NCBI GenBank assembly: GCA_015057275.1
Contig: SVEO01000001.1
Coordinates: forward strand, 162,960-226,959
Source: Lachnospiraceae bacterium
GTDB lineage: Bacteria > Bacillota > Clostridia > Lachnospirales > Lachnospiraceae
DNA: 64,000 nucleotides
Direction: 5' to 3'
The notes beneath the pieces are model-generated. The model was not told the origin of the DNA. It made no database searches and saw only the letters and a program-made list of their open reading frames with translations. Shown here in pieces: positions 47,114 through 59,503 of this stretch; the first letter of the stretch is position 1; each line of letters starts with the position of its first letter. The translations under genes and the position numbers were made by a program.

Positions 47114-48484
47114 ATGCTTCAAAAAATACAGCAAAATTGGAATACAATTTTAGATACTTTAAAGCAGGAGTTTAATTTAACATCCGTTTCTTACAAAACT
47201 TGGATTTTACCGTTAAAGCCTTATGCACTTAAAGATCATTTACTGACGATTTCCGTTCCTTCGGAAGTACGTGCACTTAATTATATCAACACTAAGTACA
47301 AATACGATCTTACCTTCGTCATTTCTGAGGTGATGGAAGAGGAGTTCGAGATTGAGTTTGTGCTGGAGTCAAATTTACCTAAGCTCTCCGATGCAACCGT
47401 TGAAAAATCCCACGTGCACGCAGAAAAGTCTTTAGAACTTCGCATTCAGGAAGCAAATTTGAATTCAAAATATACGTTTGATACATTCGTTGTCGGCGGA
47501 AACAATAATTTCGCCCATGCTGCCGCGTTAGCAGTTGCCGAATCTCCGGCTGAAGTTTATAATCCACTCTTTATTTACGGCGGTGTTGGTCTGGGTAAAA
47601 CGCATCTGATGCATTCCATTGCTCGTTTTATTTTGGAAAACAACCCGGATGCCAAGGTATTATATATTACAAGCGAAGCATTTACCAATGAACTGATTGA
47701 CGTCATTCGTAACCAAAACCAGGATGCCATTGCCGCGTTCCGCAATAAGTACCGTAATATTGATGTACTTTTGATTGACGACATTCAGTTTATTATAGGA
47801 AAGGATCGAAGTCAGGAAGAGTTCTTCCACACATTCAACACTCTTTCCCTTGCAAAAAAACAAATTATTATTTCTTCGGATAAGCCGCCGAAGGAAATGG
47901 ACACATTAGAAGCCCGCCTGAAAACCCGCTTTGAATCCGGACTTACCGTTGACATTCAATCTCCGGATTACGAAACGCGAATGGCAATTTTAAGAAAAAA
48001 AGCAGAATCTGAAAAATATGATATCAGTGATGAGATTTTACAGTATATCGCTAATAATATCACTTCAAACATTCGAGAACTTGAAGGTGCATTAACAAAA
48101 ATCGTAGCTTACTCAAAACTTTGCCCGATTGAAATGGATTTGAATTTTGCGCAAAATGCTCTAAAAGACATTATTTCACCGGGTGCCAGCCGAGAAATTA
48201 CGATATCACTTATTATTCGCACTGTAGCAGAACATTTTAATGTGAGTCCAAGCGACATTACATCGAAAAAACGCGGCGCAGATATCGTATTTCCTCGTCA
48301 CATCTGCATGTATCTCTGCAGAACGATGACGGACAATTCCTTAGTTAACATTGGAATGATGCTCGGAAAACGTGACCATGCAACTGTTATACACGGCATT
48401 GAGCGTATCACTGAAGAATTGGAAACAAGTCAAGAAACACGAGATGTGATTGAAATTATCAAAAAGAAATTAAGTCCAAATTAA
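47114..48484 (+). CDS. dnaA: Chromosomal replication initiator protein DnaA
   Basis: MLQKIQQNWNTILDTLKQEFNLTSVSYKTWILPL; AAA+ FIYGGVGLGKTHLMHSIA; domain IV MYLCRTMTDNSLVNIGMMLGKRDHATVIHGIERI. Confidence 0.98.
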   Translation: MLQKIQQNWNTILDTLKQEFNLTSVSYKTWILPLKPYALKDHLLTISVPSEVRALNYINTKYKYDLTFVISEVMEEEFEIEFVLESNLPKLSDATVEKSHVHAEKSLELRIQEANLNSKYTFDTFVVGGNNNFAHAAALAVAESPAEVYNPLFIYGGVGLGKTHLMHSIARFILENNPDAKVLYITSEAFTNELIDVIRNQNQDAIAAFRNKYRNIDVLLIDDIQFIIGKDRSQEEFFHTFNTLSLAKKQIIISSDKPPKEMDTLEARLKTRFESGLTVDIQSPDYETRMAILRKKAESEKYDISDEILQYIANNITSNIRELEGALTKIVAYSKLCPIEMDLNFAQNALKDIISPGASREITISLIIRTVAEHFNVSPSDITSKKRGADIVFPRHICMYLCRTMTDNSLVNIGMMLGKRDHATVIHGIERITEELETSQETRDVIEIIKKKLSPN

Positions 48485-48494
48485 CGACATTTTT

Positions 48495-48720
48495 CCACAA
48501 AATTTTCTTTATTTATGTGGATTACATTGTGATTTATCTGTGTATAAGTTTTTTAATAAAATTCTCATAATTTTCCCGTGTGAATAAAATCCACGTTTTC
48601 CTCATGGCGAACACACGATATACACACACTTTTCCTTATCGGACTTTCCGATATTTATGCGAATTGTGAGGCTTTTTCACAAATCCACAGCCCTTATTAT
48701 TATTACTACGAGCTATTGTT
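48495..48720. other. oriC: oriC, second DnaA-box cluster (dnaA-dnaN)
   Basis: TTATACACA (reverse) 48539-48547; TTATTCACA (reverse) 48579-48587; further near-matches (tttttccaca, tgtggatta, atatacaca, atccaca). Confidence 0.75.
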
Positions 48721-48772
48721 ATATATATTTTATTTATCGGCTCACGCCCAACGAAGAAAGGAGTTTTCCCCA

Positions 48773-49876
48773 ATGAAATTAGTATTCACAAAATCAAATT
48801 TATTATCAGCAATCAATATTGTATTAAAGGCAGTTCCTGGTAAAACTACGATGCCTATTTTAGAGTGTATCTTAATTGATGCAACAAACGACGGAATTAC
48901 ATTTACCGCAAATGACACGGAACTCGGTATCGAGACAAAGGTTACCGGTGATGTGATTGAAAAAGGTATGATTGCGATTGACGCAAAATTTTTCTCTGAA
49001 ATTATCCGCAAGCTTCCGGACAGCGAAATTACCATCACCAGCGACAGCATGTATAATGTAGAGATTAACTGTGAGAAGTCAAAATTCCATATACAAGGTA
49101 AATCAGGGGAAGATTTCTCTTTTATTCCGAACATTGAAAGAGATAAAGTAATTTACTTGTCACAGTTTACATTAAGAGACATTATTAAACAGACAATTTT
49201 CTGTACCGCAGATAATGAAAGCAACAAGCTGATGACGGGCGAACTGATGGAAGTAAAGAATAATAAATTACGTCTGGTAGCTTTGGACGGTCACCGTATT
49301 GCGATTCGTAAGGTTGAGCTAAAAGAATCTTTTGATAATGTACGCGTGGTAATTCCAGGCAAAACGCTTTCCGAAATTAGTAAGATTTTAACCGGCGGTG
49401 TGGAAGATGAAGTAAAGATTTTCTTTACAAATAATCATGTTTTATTCGAATTTGACCAGACAATCGTTGTCTCCCGATTAATTGAAGGAGAGTATTTTAA
49501 GATTGATCAGATGCTTTCTAACGATTACGCAACGAAGGTAAGCGTTAATAAGTCTGAATTTTTAAATTGTATTGATCGTGCATCTCTGTTAATCAGAGAA
49601 GGAGATAAGAAACCGATTATTGTTGGTATTAATGATGGTGTGATGGAGTTAAAAATTAAGTCCATGGCCGGTTCAATGAATGAATCTTTATTTGTTGAAA
49701 AGGAAGGTAAAGACATTTTGATTGGTTTTAATCCGAAGTTTTTTATGGATGCACTGCGTGCAATTGATGATGAAACCATCACATTCTATACTGTAAATCC
49801 GAAAGCACCGTGTTTCATCAGAAATGAAGAAGAAAGTTACATTTATTTGATTCTTCCTGTTAATTTTGTGAATTAA
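48773..49876 (+). CDS. dnaN: DNA polymerase III beta sliding clamp
   Basis: MKLVFTKSNLLSAINIVLKAVPGKTTMPILECILIDATNDGITFTANDTELGIET. Confidence 0.97.
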   Translation: MKLVFTKSNLLSAINIVLKAVPGKTTMPILECILIDATNDGITFTANDTELGIETKVTGDVIEKGMIAIDAKFFSEIIRKLPDSEITITSDSMYNVEINCEKSKFHIQGKSGEDFSFIPNIERDKVIYLSQFTLRDIIKQTIFCTADNESNKLMTGELMEVKNNKLRLVALDGHRIAIRKVELKESFDNVRVVIPGKTLSEISKILTGGVEDEVKIFFTNNHVLFEFDQTIVVSRLIEGEYFKIDQMLSNDYATKVSVNKSEFLNCIDRASLLIREGDKKPIIVGINDGVMELKIKSMAGSMNESLFVEKEGKDILIGFNPKFFMDALRAIDDETITFYTVNPKAPCFIRNEEESYIYLILPVNFVN

Positions 49877-49962
49877 TCGGTGTAGAAGCCATAATAAGCA
49901 AATAATTTGAAAATAGCACTGATATGACGCAAGAAGCATAAACGCTTCGGAATGGAGAAATC

Positions 49963-50172
49963 ATGGAAGTTATTAAATTAAGAGAAGATTTTATAAAACT
50001 CGGTCAGGCTTTAAAGGCGGCAGGACTCGTGGAATCCGGCGTGGAAGCTAAGATTGTCATTCAGGACGGAGATGTTTTGGTAAACGGTTCTGTGGAAACA
50101 CAGAGAGGTAAAAAATTAGTGGACGGCGATGTTGTAACCTTCCGAGGAGAAAAAATTAAAATTGTAAAATAA
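49963..50172 (+). CDS. yaaA: S4-domain RNA-binding protein YaaA/RlbA
   Basis: IKLGQALKAAGLVESGVEAKIVIQDGDVLVNGSVETQRGKKLVDGDVV; position between dnaN and recF. Confidence 0.93.
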   Translation: MEVIKLREDFIKLGQALKAAGLVESGVEAKIVIQDGDVLVNGSVETQRGKKLVDGDVVTFRGEKIKIVK

Positions 50173-50174
50173 TT

Positions 50175-51260
50175 ATGATTATTGAATCAATTGAACTAAA
50201 AAATTATAGAAATTATGAATTGTTATCTCTGCCGTTTCAGTGTGGTACAAACATATTGTACGGTGACAACGGGCAGGGAAAGACAAATATTTTAGAAGCA
50301 GTTTATGTGGCGAGTACAAGCCGTTCGCACCGTGCTTCAAAAGAAAAGGAATTGATTCGATTTGGCGAAGATGAATCACACATTAAGATGCATGTAAAAA
50401 AGAAGGATACGCCTTACCGGATTGATATACACCTAAAAAAGAATAAAGCAAAAGGGATTGCGATTAACGGTTTACCGATAAAAAAAGCGAGTGAGTTATT
50501 TGGCATAGTAAATGTTGTATTTTTTGCGCCTGAGGACTTATTTATCATAAAAAATGGGCCATCCGAGAGACGACGGTTTCTTGATATGGAACTGTGTCAG
50601 CTCGATAAAATCTACGTATATAACTTAATTCAATATAATAAAGTCATTCTGCAACGTAATAAATTATTGAAGGAAATTGATTACCGCAGTGATTTATTGG
50701 AAACGATGGATATATGGGATTTACAGATGGTAAAATTTGGCAAAGAAGTAATTACCCGCAGAAGAAATTTTGTGGTTGAGCTGAATAAACTTGTTCAACC
50801 GATTCATGAAAAATTGAGCGGCGGCAAGGAGCAGCTTATTTTAATCTATGAGCCGGATTGCAATGAGGAACATCTCGCTGAAGAAATTGGAAGAAATCGC
50901 GAACGTGATTTAAAACTGCGTACCACAACGGTAGGGCCGCACCGCGACGATATTAGTTTCATTTTGAATGGCATTGATATTCGTAAGTACGGCAGCCAGG
51001 GGCAGCAGCGTACGGCGGCATTATCGTTAAAGCTTGCCGAAATTGAATTAGTAAAAAAAATAATAAGAGACACGCCGGTATTATTGCTTGATGATGTTTT
51101 TTCGGAGCTTGACAGTCACAGACAAAATCATCTGTTAGACAGCTTGAGTGACATTCAGACGATTATTACTTGTACGGGTCTCGATGAATTGATGGAACAT
51201 AGATGTCAGATGGACCAAGTCTATCAAATAGTAAATGGAAGTGTTGTACAAGGAAAATGA
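50175..51260 (+). CDS. recF: DNA replication/repair protein RecF
   Basis: MIIESIELKNYRNYELLSLPFQCGTNILYGDNGQGKTNILEAVYVASTSRSHR...VGPHRDDISF...YGSQGQQRTAALSLKLAE. Confidence 0.97.
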   Translation: MIIESIELKNYRNYELLSLPFQCGTNILYGDNGQGKTNILEAVYVASTSRSHRASKEKELIRFGEDESHIKMHVKKKDTPYRIDIHLKKNKAKGIAINGLPIKKASELFGIVNVVFFAPEDLFIIKNGPSERRRFLDMELCQLDKIYVYNLIQYNKVILQRNKLLKEIDYRSDLLETMDIWDLQMVKFGKEVITRRRNFVVELNKLVQPIHEKLSGGKEQLILIYEPDCNEEHLAEEIGRNRERDLKLRTTTVGPHRDDISFILNGIDIRKYGSQGQQRTAALSLKLAEIELVKKIIRDTPVLLLDDVFSELDSHRQNHLLDSLSDIQTIITCTGLDELMEHRCQMDQVYQIVNGSVVQGK

Positions 51261-51267
51261 GAGGTAA

Positions 51268-53226
<1,959 letters not shown>

Positions 53227-53243
53227 AAAGAGAAGAGGACGAA

Positions 53244-55799
53244 ATGGACGAACACATTTTTGATAAAATTCAAGAAGTTGATTTGAAGAAAACGATGGAA
53301 ACTTCTTACATCAATTATGCCATGAGCGTTATTGCGGCACGTGCGCTGCCTGATGTAAGAGACGGTTTAAAGCCGGTACAGAGACGTGTTCTTTATTCTA
53401 TGATTGAGCTGAATAATGGTCCGGATAAGCCACACCGTAAATGTGCGCGTATCGTCGGTGATACGATGGGTAAATATCATCCGCACGGCGACAGTTCCAT
53501 TTATGGAGCGCTTGTAAATATGGCGCAGGAATGGTCGACCAGATATCCGCTCGTTGACGGACACGGAAACTTTGGCTCGGTCGACGGTGACGGTGCGGCT
53601 GCCATGCGTTACACCGAGGCGCGTTTGAGCAAGATTTCTATGGAAATGCTTGCTGATATCAATAAGAATACCGTTGATTTTTCCCCAAACTTCGATGAGA
53701 CGGAAAGAGAACCGGACGTATTGCCGGCAAGATATCCGAACTTATTGGCAAACGGAACGAACGGCATTGCTGTAGGTATGGCGACAAATATTCCGCCGCA
53801 CAATTTAAAAGAAATTATTGGTGCGGTTGTGAAAATTATTGATAACTATGTACAGGAAGACCGTGAGACAACGCTTGAGGAAATCATGGACATTATAAAG
53901 GGACCGGACTTCCCAACCGGCGGCACGATTTTAGGAAAGCGAGGCATCAATGAAGCTTACCGCACCGGCCGAGGAAAAATCAAGGTAAGAGCTGTGTCCA
54001 ACATCGAGACGATGGAAAACGGCAAGAGCTGTATCATCGTTACTGAACTACCGTACATGGTAAATAAGGCAAGACTCATTGAGAAGATTGCCGAGCTTGT
54101 AAAAGAGAAAAAAGTAGATGGTATCGTTGGTTTAAGAGATGAATCTGACAAGCAGGGTATGCGCGTGGTGATTGAGCTGCGTCGCGATGCGAATGCGAAC
54201 GTGATTTTAAACCAGCTTTATAAGCATACGCAGTTACAAGACACGTTCGGTGTTATTATGCTCGCGCTTGTGAACAATGAGCCGAAGGTATTGAACCTTT
54301 ATGAGATGCTGTATTATTATTTGCAGCACCAGAAGGACGTTGTTACAAGAAGAACACAGTATGAATTAAATAAGGCGGAGGAGAGAGCTCACATTTTAGA
54401 GGGCTTATTAAAAGCACTTGATCATATCGATGAAGTTATTTCTATCATCCGCAATTCCAATACGACCGCGGAAGCGAAGGCAAGATTAATCGAGCGCTTC
54501 GAATTTACTGATGTGCAGGCACAGAATATCGTTGATATGCGTCTGCGTCAGTTGACCGGTTTGGCAAGAGAAGAGCTGGAAAAAGAATACGCGGAGCTGA
54601 TGGATAAAATCAATTATCTGCGTTCGATTCTTGCAGATGAAAAGATTCTTTTAGGTGTTATCAAAGAGGAAATCCTTATTATTTCAGAAAAATTCGGTGA
54701 TCCACGCAGAACAGCTATCGGTTTTGACGATGACGATTTTACCGATGAAGATTTAATTCCTCAGGAAAATATTGTCATTACAATGACGAATCTTGGTTAC
54801 ATTAAGCGCATGACGCCGGATAATTTCAAGAGTCAGAATCGAGGCGGACGTGGTATCAAGGGCATGCAGACGTTGGAAGAAGATTTTATCAAAGAAATGT
54901 TCTTAACGACCACGCATCATTATCTGATGTGCTTTACGAACCGTGGACGAGTTTATCGCTTAAAGGGCTATGAAGTACCGGAAGCAGGCAGAACGGCCAG
55001 AGGCACGGCGATTGTTAATCTATTGCAGTTGCAGCCGGATGAAAAGATTTCTGCAATCATACCAATTAAGCAGTATGAAGAAGGTCACAGTCTGACGATG
55101 GCTACCAAGAACGGTTTGATTAAGAAAACATCGCTGATGGAATACGCAAACATCCGCAAAAATGGATTGGCAGCAATTACACTAAGAGAAGATGATGAAT
55201 TAATTGAAGTTAAAGTTACCGACCATACGAAGGATATTTTCTTGATTTCCAAGTTCGGTATGTGTATTCGTTTCAATGAGGAAGATGCAAGAGAAATCGG
55301 CCGTACATCGATGGGTGTAAAAGGTATGGACCTGCGCATCGGCGACGAAGTTGTGGCGATGCAGACAAGCACGCAAGGCGAAAGCATCCTGTTTGTATCC
55401 GAAAAGGGTATGGGTAAGCGAACTGCCATGGACGAATTCAAGCAACAGTTCCGCGGCGGTAAAGGGGTACATTGTTATAAGATTACCGAAAAGACCGGCA
55501 AGTTAGTCGGTGCAAAGGCTGTTTTTGAAGAAGATGAAGTAATGCTCATTACAAATGAAGGTATTTTGATTCGTACAGGTGTTGACGGTATTTCCAAGCT
55601 CGGAAGAAGCACCTCCGGTGTGAAGCTGATGAATGTGGATGCTGAAAATGATGTCTTTGTGGCAAGTATTGCCAGAGTAAAAGACCACATGGGTAACGCA
55701 GAAAGTACTGATGAGGATAATAGCACAGTGGAACAGACATCTGAAATTTTAGAAAAATTAATTATAGCAGCAGAGGAAAAGAATGAAGAGACCGAGTAA
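53244..55799 (+). CDS. gyrA: DNA gyrase subunit A
   Basis: [38 protein letters not shown]; GyrA box QFRGGKG. Confidence 0.98.
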   Translation: MDEHIFDKIQEVDLKKTMETSYINYAMSVIAARALPDVRDGLKPVQRRVLYSMIELNNGPDKPHRKCARIVGDTMGKYHPHGDSSIYGALVNMAQEWSTRYPLVDGHGNFGSVDGDGAAAMRYTEARLSKISMEMLADINKNTVDFSPNFDETEREPDVLPARYPNLLANGTNGIAVGMATNIPPHNLKEIIGAVVKIIDNYVQEDRETTLEEIMDIIKGPDFPTGGTILGKRGINEAYRTGRGKIKVRAVSNIETMENGKSCIIVTELPYMVNKARLIEKIAELVKEKKVDGIVGLRDESDKQGMRVVIELRRDANANVILNQLYKHTQLQDTFGVIMLALVNNEPKVLNLYEMLYYYLQHQKDVVTRRTQYELNKAEERAHILEGLLKALDHIDEVISIIRNSNTTAEAKARLIERFEFTDVQAQNIVDMRLRQLTGLAREELEKEYAELMDKINYLRSILADEKILLGVIKEEILIISEKFGDPRRTAIGFDDDDFTDEDLIPQENIVITMTNLGYIKRMTPDNFKSQNRGGRGIKGMQTLEEDFIKEMFLTTTHHYLMCFTNRGRVYRLKGYEVPEAGRTARGTAIVNLLQLQPDEKISAIIPIKQYEEGHSLTMATKNGLIKKTSLMEYANIRKNGLAAITLREDDELIEVKVTDHTKDIFLISKFGMCIRFNEEDAREIGRTSMGVKGMDLRIGDEVVAMQTSTQGESILFVSEKGMGKRTAMDEFKQQFRGGKGVHCYKITEKTGKLVGAKAVFEEDEVMLITNEGILIRTGVDGISKLGRSTSGVKLMNVDAENDVFVASIARVKDHMGNAESTDEDNSTVEQTSEILEKLIIAAEEKNEETE

Positions 55800-56691
55800 A
55801 GAGCAGATAAAATCAGTAAAAAATCAGATTCTTTTGCCGATTTTTATTGCTGCAGTTGCGATTGGTGCATCATATCTATTAATGCACTATGCCGGAAAAT
55901 TTTTTCAGTCACAGACCGCTCCGTTGCAGATTACTGTAGCGGAGGACGGTTCGCTTTCAATGGCAGTCGAAGGCGACCGTGATGATTTGTATATTTTATG
56001 GGAGACCGATGGCGGCAGTGTGAGGCCTGTGGAAGCAGATACATATTTCATACATGTGGATGATAAGAATAACCGCGGATATATTTGTTACACACATTGC
56101 GATGACAGAGTTGTCTGGGATGCGTTTGATGCGTCAGGTGAAGAATTTGAAACAGCTACGGTGCGCGCGATTCTCTATCATGTAACCGAGGGCGAGAAAA
56201 AAGATTTTGTCGGCAGCGAAAGTGTGGAAACTGAGGTAACAATTACGCTCAGGCAAGACGGCGGAAATACAGTGAAAGCTACAGACCGTTATTTTTCTAA
56301 TCCGATAAAAAAATCCACATCATCTGACTGGAGTGAGATTTATGTGCTGAAGGAAGACGCAGAAAGTTTGACGTTCCGTTACCGCACGAGCGAAGAGCTT
56401 GTCACTGAGGAAGACCATTTTTTGGTACTGTGTTGGGAAAATGATGCACAGCTAATCAGCCAGACAAATTTGGCTGGAGGTTTGTTCCCAACGGTTACAC
56501 TTTCCGAAGAAACGAGATGTCAGCGTCAAATCAAACAAAGTGATACGATTACTGTCCTGAAAAAAGATATTTCTGCAGAAAGTGAGTTGCAGGCATTCTT
56601 AGTTGACAGCGGCATCTATGAAAATGATACTTTTACGGATGATGAAAAGCAGGCAGAGGCAAGTTACACATTGGCTCCTGCCTGCGAGTAA
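55783..56691 (+). CDS. Hypothetical membrane-anchored protein overlapping gyrA 3' end
   Basis: 302 aa; N-terminal TM ([23 protein letters not shown]), beta-rich ectodomain; SD agaggaaaag within gyrA. Confidence 0.75.
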   Translation: MKRPSKEQIKSVKNQILLPIFIAAVAIGASYLLMHYAGKFFQSQTAPLQITVAEDGSLSMAVEGDRDDLYILWETDGGSVRPVEADTYFIHVDDKNNRGYICYTHCDDRVVWDAFDASGEEFETATVRAILYHVTEGEKKDFVGSESVETEVTITLRQDGGNTVKATDRYFSNPIKKSTSSDWSEIYVLKEDAESLTFRYRTSEELVTEEDHFLVLCWENDAQLISQTNLAGGLFPTVTLSEETRCQRQIKQSDTITVLKKDISAESELQAFLVDSGIYENDTFTDDEKQAEASYTLAPACE

Positions 56692-56799
56692 ATCCCCGTG
56701 ATAAATCTAAATTAGATACTTGACAACACGGATTTGATGTACTATAATCTCATTCGTGACTTGTCACAAAATTCAATACCGAACAGGATTCAGGTATCT

Positions 56800-56887
56800 G
56801 GAGAAATACTCAAGTGGCTGAAGAGGCGCCCCTGCTAAGGGTGTAGGTCGTTTGCGCGGCGCGCGGGTTCAAATCCCGCTTTCTCCG
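56800..56887 (+). tRNA. tRNA-Ser (GCT)
   Basis: GGAGAAA/TTTCTCC acceptor, long variable arm, cctGCTaagg anticodon. Confidence 0.95.
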
Positions 56888-56897
56888 TGAAAAAAAT

Positions 56898-56931
56898 GGT
56901 AACTTATCAGAAGGTAAGTTACCGTTTTTTT
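56898..56931 (+). terminator. Terminator after tRNA-Ser
   Basis: GGTAACTTA-tcagaagg-TAAGTTACC followed by gTTTTTTT. Confidence 0.85.
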
Positions 56932-57028
56932 ATCTCAGTGAAAACTGGTTTTATAAGAACAATCTTGTTATTGACATAAAAAGATGCGTAAATGAAATAT
57001 TTTGGACGTATAGGAATTAGGAGATCTA

Positions 57029-58060
57029 ATGGCACTGGAACATTCGGTTTTGATCGAATCAGTCATCAAAGAATTATTAAAAACACAATATAATTTGAAC
57101 ATCATTTCCACGGAGAAGTTAGGTATAGGAACCGCCAACTGCTATCGTCTTTTTGATGGGAATAAATATTATTTTTTAAAAGAGTTTCAAAGCGGTTTCT
57201 CGGAGGAAGATTTGATTCGTGAGGCAAATTTGGTAAACTTTCTTGCAGAAAATGGATTTCCGGTCGCGCGTTTTCTTTTCACTGTGGAGGGGAAAACATC
57301 CATCACCTATTGCAATCATTTGCTTTGTCTGGAAGAATATATCGAGGGAAAAACGTATGGATACAATGATTTTCCGAAATCGATGCTTGCAGAAACGGCA
57401 CAAATGCTGGGGAAATTGCATTATGTGATGAAAGATTATCCGTTGCCGAAGGATATGGGTACAGAATGGCTGGCATCTTATTCTGCGGACGCTATGATTG
57501 CACAATATGATACATTGCTGGCGGTGGCAGAGCAAAATCTGAGAGATGCGAACTATACTCACATTATAGCAGATTTGCAGTATAAAAAAGAATTAGCGCA
57601 GCGTTGTAATGATTACAAGCAGTATTTTGAAGGTATTACATATTCGCCGACACACGGAGATTTCCAGGGATGCCAGTTAATTTGTGACGGCGAAAATATC
57701 AAAGCGGTCATTGATTTTTCCTCTGCGCGCACGTTGCCGGCGGTTTGGGAGATCATGCGTTCCTACGTGCAAACGTCGGTTGATTGCAGAAAAAATGAAG
57801 TGATTGATACAGAAGAAGTTTGCAAATATGTGCAGGAATATATGAAATATTCGCCACTAACAAAAAAAGATTTGGCAGCTATGCCGTATGTCTACCTGTT
57901 TCAATTGGCGCGCAGTAAATACGGCTACCCGCAATATTTGACCACCGATTCGGAAGACCGCGAAGGGTTGCTGCAATTTGCATTTTGGAGAACCAATATG
58001 TGTCGTGAGGTTGAGAAGAAAGCGGAGGAGATTTCGGCGGCACTTAGCAAACTGATGTAA
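57029..58060 (+). CDS. APH/CotS-like phosphotransferase family protein
   Basis: KYYFLKEF...[12 protein letters not shown]...MLGKLHYVM...[40 protein letters not shown] (HGD...DF kinase motifs). Confidence 0.82.
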   Translation: MALEHSVLIESVIKELLKTQYNLNIISTEKLGIGTANCYRLFDGNKYYFLKEFQSGFSEEDLIREANLVNFLAENGFPVARFLFTVEGKTSITYCNHLLCLEEYIEGKTYGYNDFPKSMLAETAQMLGKLHYVMKDYPLPKDMGTEWLASYSADAMIAQYDTLLAVAEQNLRDANYTHIIADLQYKKELAQRCNDYKQYFEGITYSPTHGDFQGCQLICDGENIKAVIDFSSARTLPAVWEIMRSYVQTSVDCRKNEVIDTEEVCKYVQEYMKYSPLTKKDLAAMPYVYLFQLARSKYGYPQYLTTDSEDREGLLQFAFWRTNMCREVEKKAEEISAALSKLM

Positions 58061-58088
58061 AAATATGGTAAATGAAAGGAAAAAACAC

Positions 58089-58544
58089 ATGAAATTTTTA
58101 ATCCAACGTGTAAAACAATCTTCCGTCGCGGTTGACGGAGAAATCATCGGCAGCATCGGTCACGGCCTGCTCGTGTTTGTGGGTGTATCGGCGACCGACA
58201 ATGCACAAATTGCAGATAAGATGGTAGATAAGCTGATGAAACTGCGTATTTTTGATGATGAAAACGGAAAGACAAATCTGTCGATTGCTGATGTGGCAGG
58301 TGAATTCCTCATAATTTCGCAGTTCACCTTATATGCGAACTGCCGTAAGGGCAACCGGCCCTCGTTCACAGACGCCGGCAAACCGGACATTGCAAACGAG
58401 TTGTACGAACACATTATTTCCTTATTAAAAGAGAAAAATTTTAAGACGGAACATGGAAGTTTTGGCGCTGACATGAAAGTTTCACTTGTAAATGACGGTC
58501 CATTTACGATTATTCTCGATTCCGATGAAATCGGTATTCATTAA
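58089..58544 (+). CDS. dtd: D-aminoacyl-tRNA deacylase
   Basis: [38 protein letters not shown]...[27 protein letters not shown]. Confidence 0.96.
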   Translation: MKFLIQRVKQSSVAVDGEIIGSIGHGLLVFVGVSATDNAQIADKMVDKLMKLRIFDDENGKTNLSIADVAGEFLIISQFTLYANCRKGNRPSFTDAGKPDIANELYEHIISLLKEKNFKTEHGSFGADMKVSLVNDGPFTIILDSDEIGIH

Positions 58545-58591
58545 CCCGCAAAAATGCAGGGAGCAGCAGGAAAACAAAAGCGAATAATCGG

Positions 58592-58620
58592 TTGACTTTT
58601 TTTTCAAAGAATGTTATGCT
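58592..58620 (+). promoter_or_regulatory. Promoter of purine operon (TTGACT-17-TATGCT)
   Basis: ttgact 58592-58597, 17 bp spacer, tatgct 58615-58620. Confidence 0.65.
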
Positions 58621-58626
58621 CTAAAC

Positions 58627-58697
58627 AGCTCATATGACTGACGGAAGTGGATTACCACAGGGGAGTATGAGCATTTGGAGCCGACCGTCTGGGCAGT
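58627..58697 (+). ncRNA. ZTP/ZMP riboswitch (pfl motif)
   Basis: gctcatatgactgacggaagtggattaccacaggggagtatgagcatttggagccgaccgtctgggca: P1 gctcat/atgagc, hairpin gtggattaccac, GGGGAG, terminal CCGTCTGGGCA with pseudoknot GACGG/CCGTC; sits upstream of purine genes. Confidence 0.88.
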
Positions 58698-58775
58698 CTT
58701 GCTTGGATTTTAGGCTTTTTTTATTTTCAAAATTCCATAAAGACTTCAATTTTACGAAAAAAGGAGAAAAGTTCT

Positions 58776-59489
58776 ATGAAGATGTTATCACTGGAACAGG
58801 AATTGCAAGGAAATTCATATCCTGGCAGAGGAATTGTCATCGGAAAATCTGCTGACGGTACAAAGGCAGTAACCGCTTACTTCATTATGGGAAGAAGCGA
58901 AAACAGCCGCAACAGAGTATTTGTAGAGGAAGGCAAGGGCATCCGCACAGAGGCATTTGACCCATCCAAGCTCGTTGACCCAAGCTTAATTATTTACGCA
59001 CCGGTACGTGTTCTTGGCAACAAGACTATTGTTACCAACGGCGACCAGACTGACACCATTTATGACGGTATGGACAAGCAGCTGACCTTTGAGCAGTCCT
59101 TACGATGCAGAGAATTTGAACCGGATGCTCCAAATTATACACCGCGTATTTCTGGTATCATGCATATCGAAAACGGCCAGTACAACTACGCAATGTCTAT
59201 TTTAAAGAGCAACAATGGCAATCCAGACGCTTGCAACCGTTACACATTCGCTTATGAAAATCCGGTAGCAGGTGAGGGTCATTTCATCCACACTTACATG
59301 GGCGACGGCAACCCACTGCCAAGCTTTGAAGGGGAGCCGAAGTGGGTAAGCATTCCGGATGACATCGACGAGTTCAAAGATATGCTTTGGGCAAGTTTAA
59401 ATGAGGAAAACAAGGTTTCCTTATTTGTACGTTTCATTAACATTGCTGACGGAACTTACGAAACAAGAATTGTAAATAAAAACAACTAA
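58776..59489 (+). CDS. IMP cyclohydrolase (PurO-like family)
   Basis: SYPGRGIVIGKSADGTKAVTAYFIMGRSENSRNRVFVEEGKGIRTEAFDPSKLVDPSLIIYAPVRVLGNKTIVTNGDQTDTI; upstream of AICAR transformylase and after a ZTP aptamer. Confidence 0.85.
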   Translation: MKMLSLEQELQGNSYPGRGIVIGKSADGTKAVTAYFIMGRSENSRNRVFVEEGKGIRTEAFDPSKLVDPSLIIYAPVRVLGNKTIVTNGDQTDTIYDGMDKQLTFEQSLRCREFEPDAPNYTPRISGIMHIENGQYNYAMSILKSNNGNPDACNRYTFAYENPVAGEGHFIHTYMGDGNPLPSFEGEPKWVSIPDDIDEFKDMLWASLNEENKVSLFVRFINIADGTYETRIVNKNN

Positions 59490-59503
59490 GAGAGGAAAAA
59501 GAA

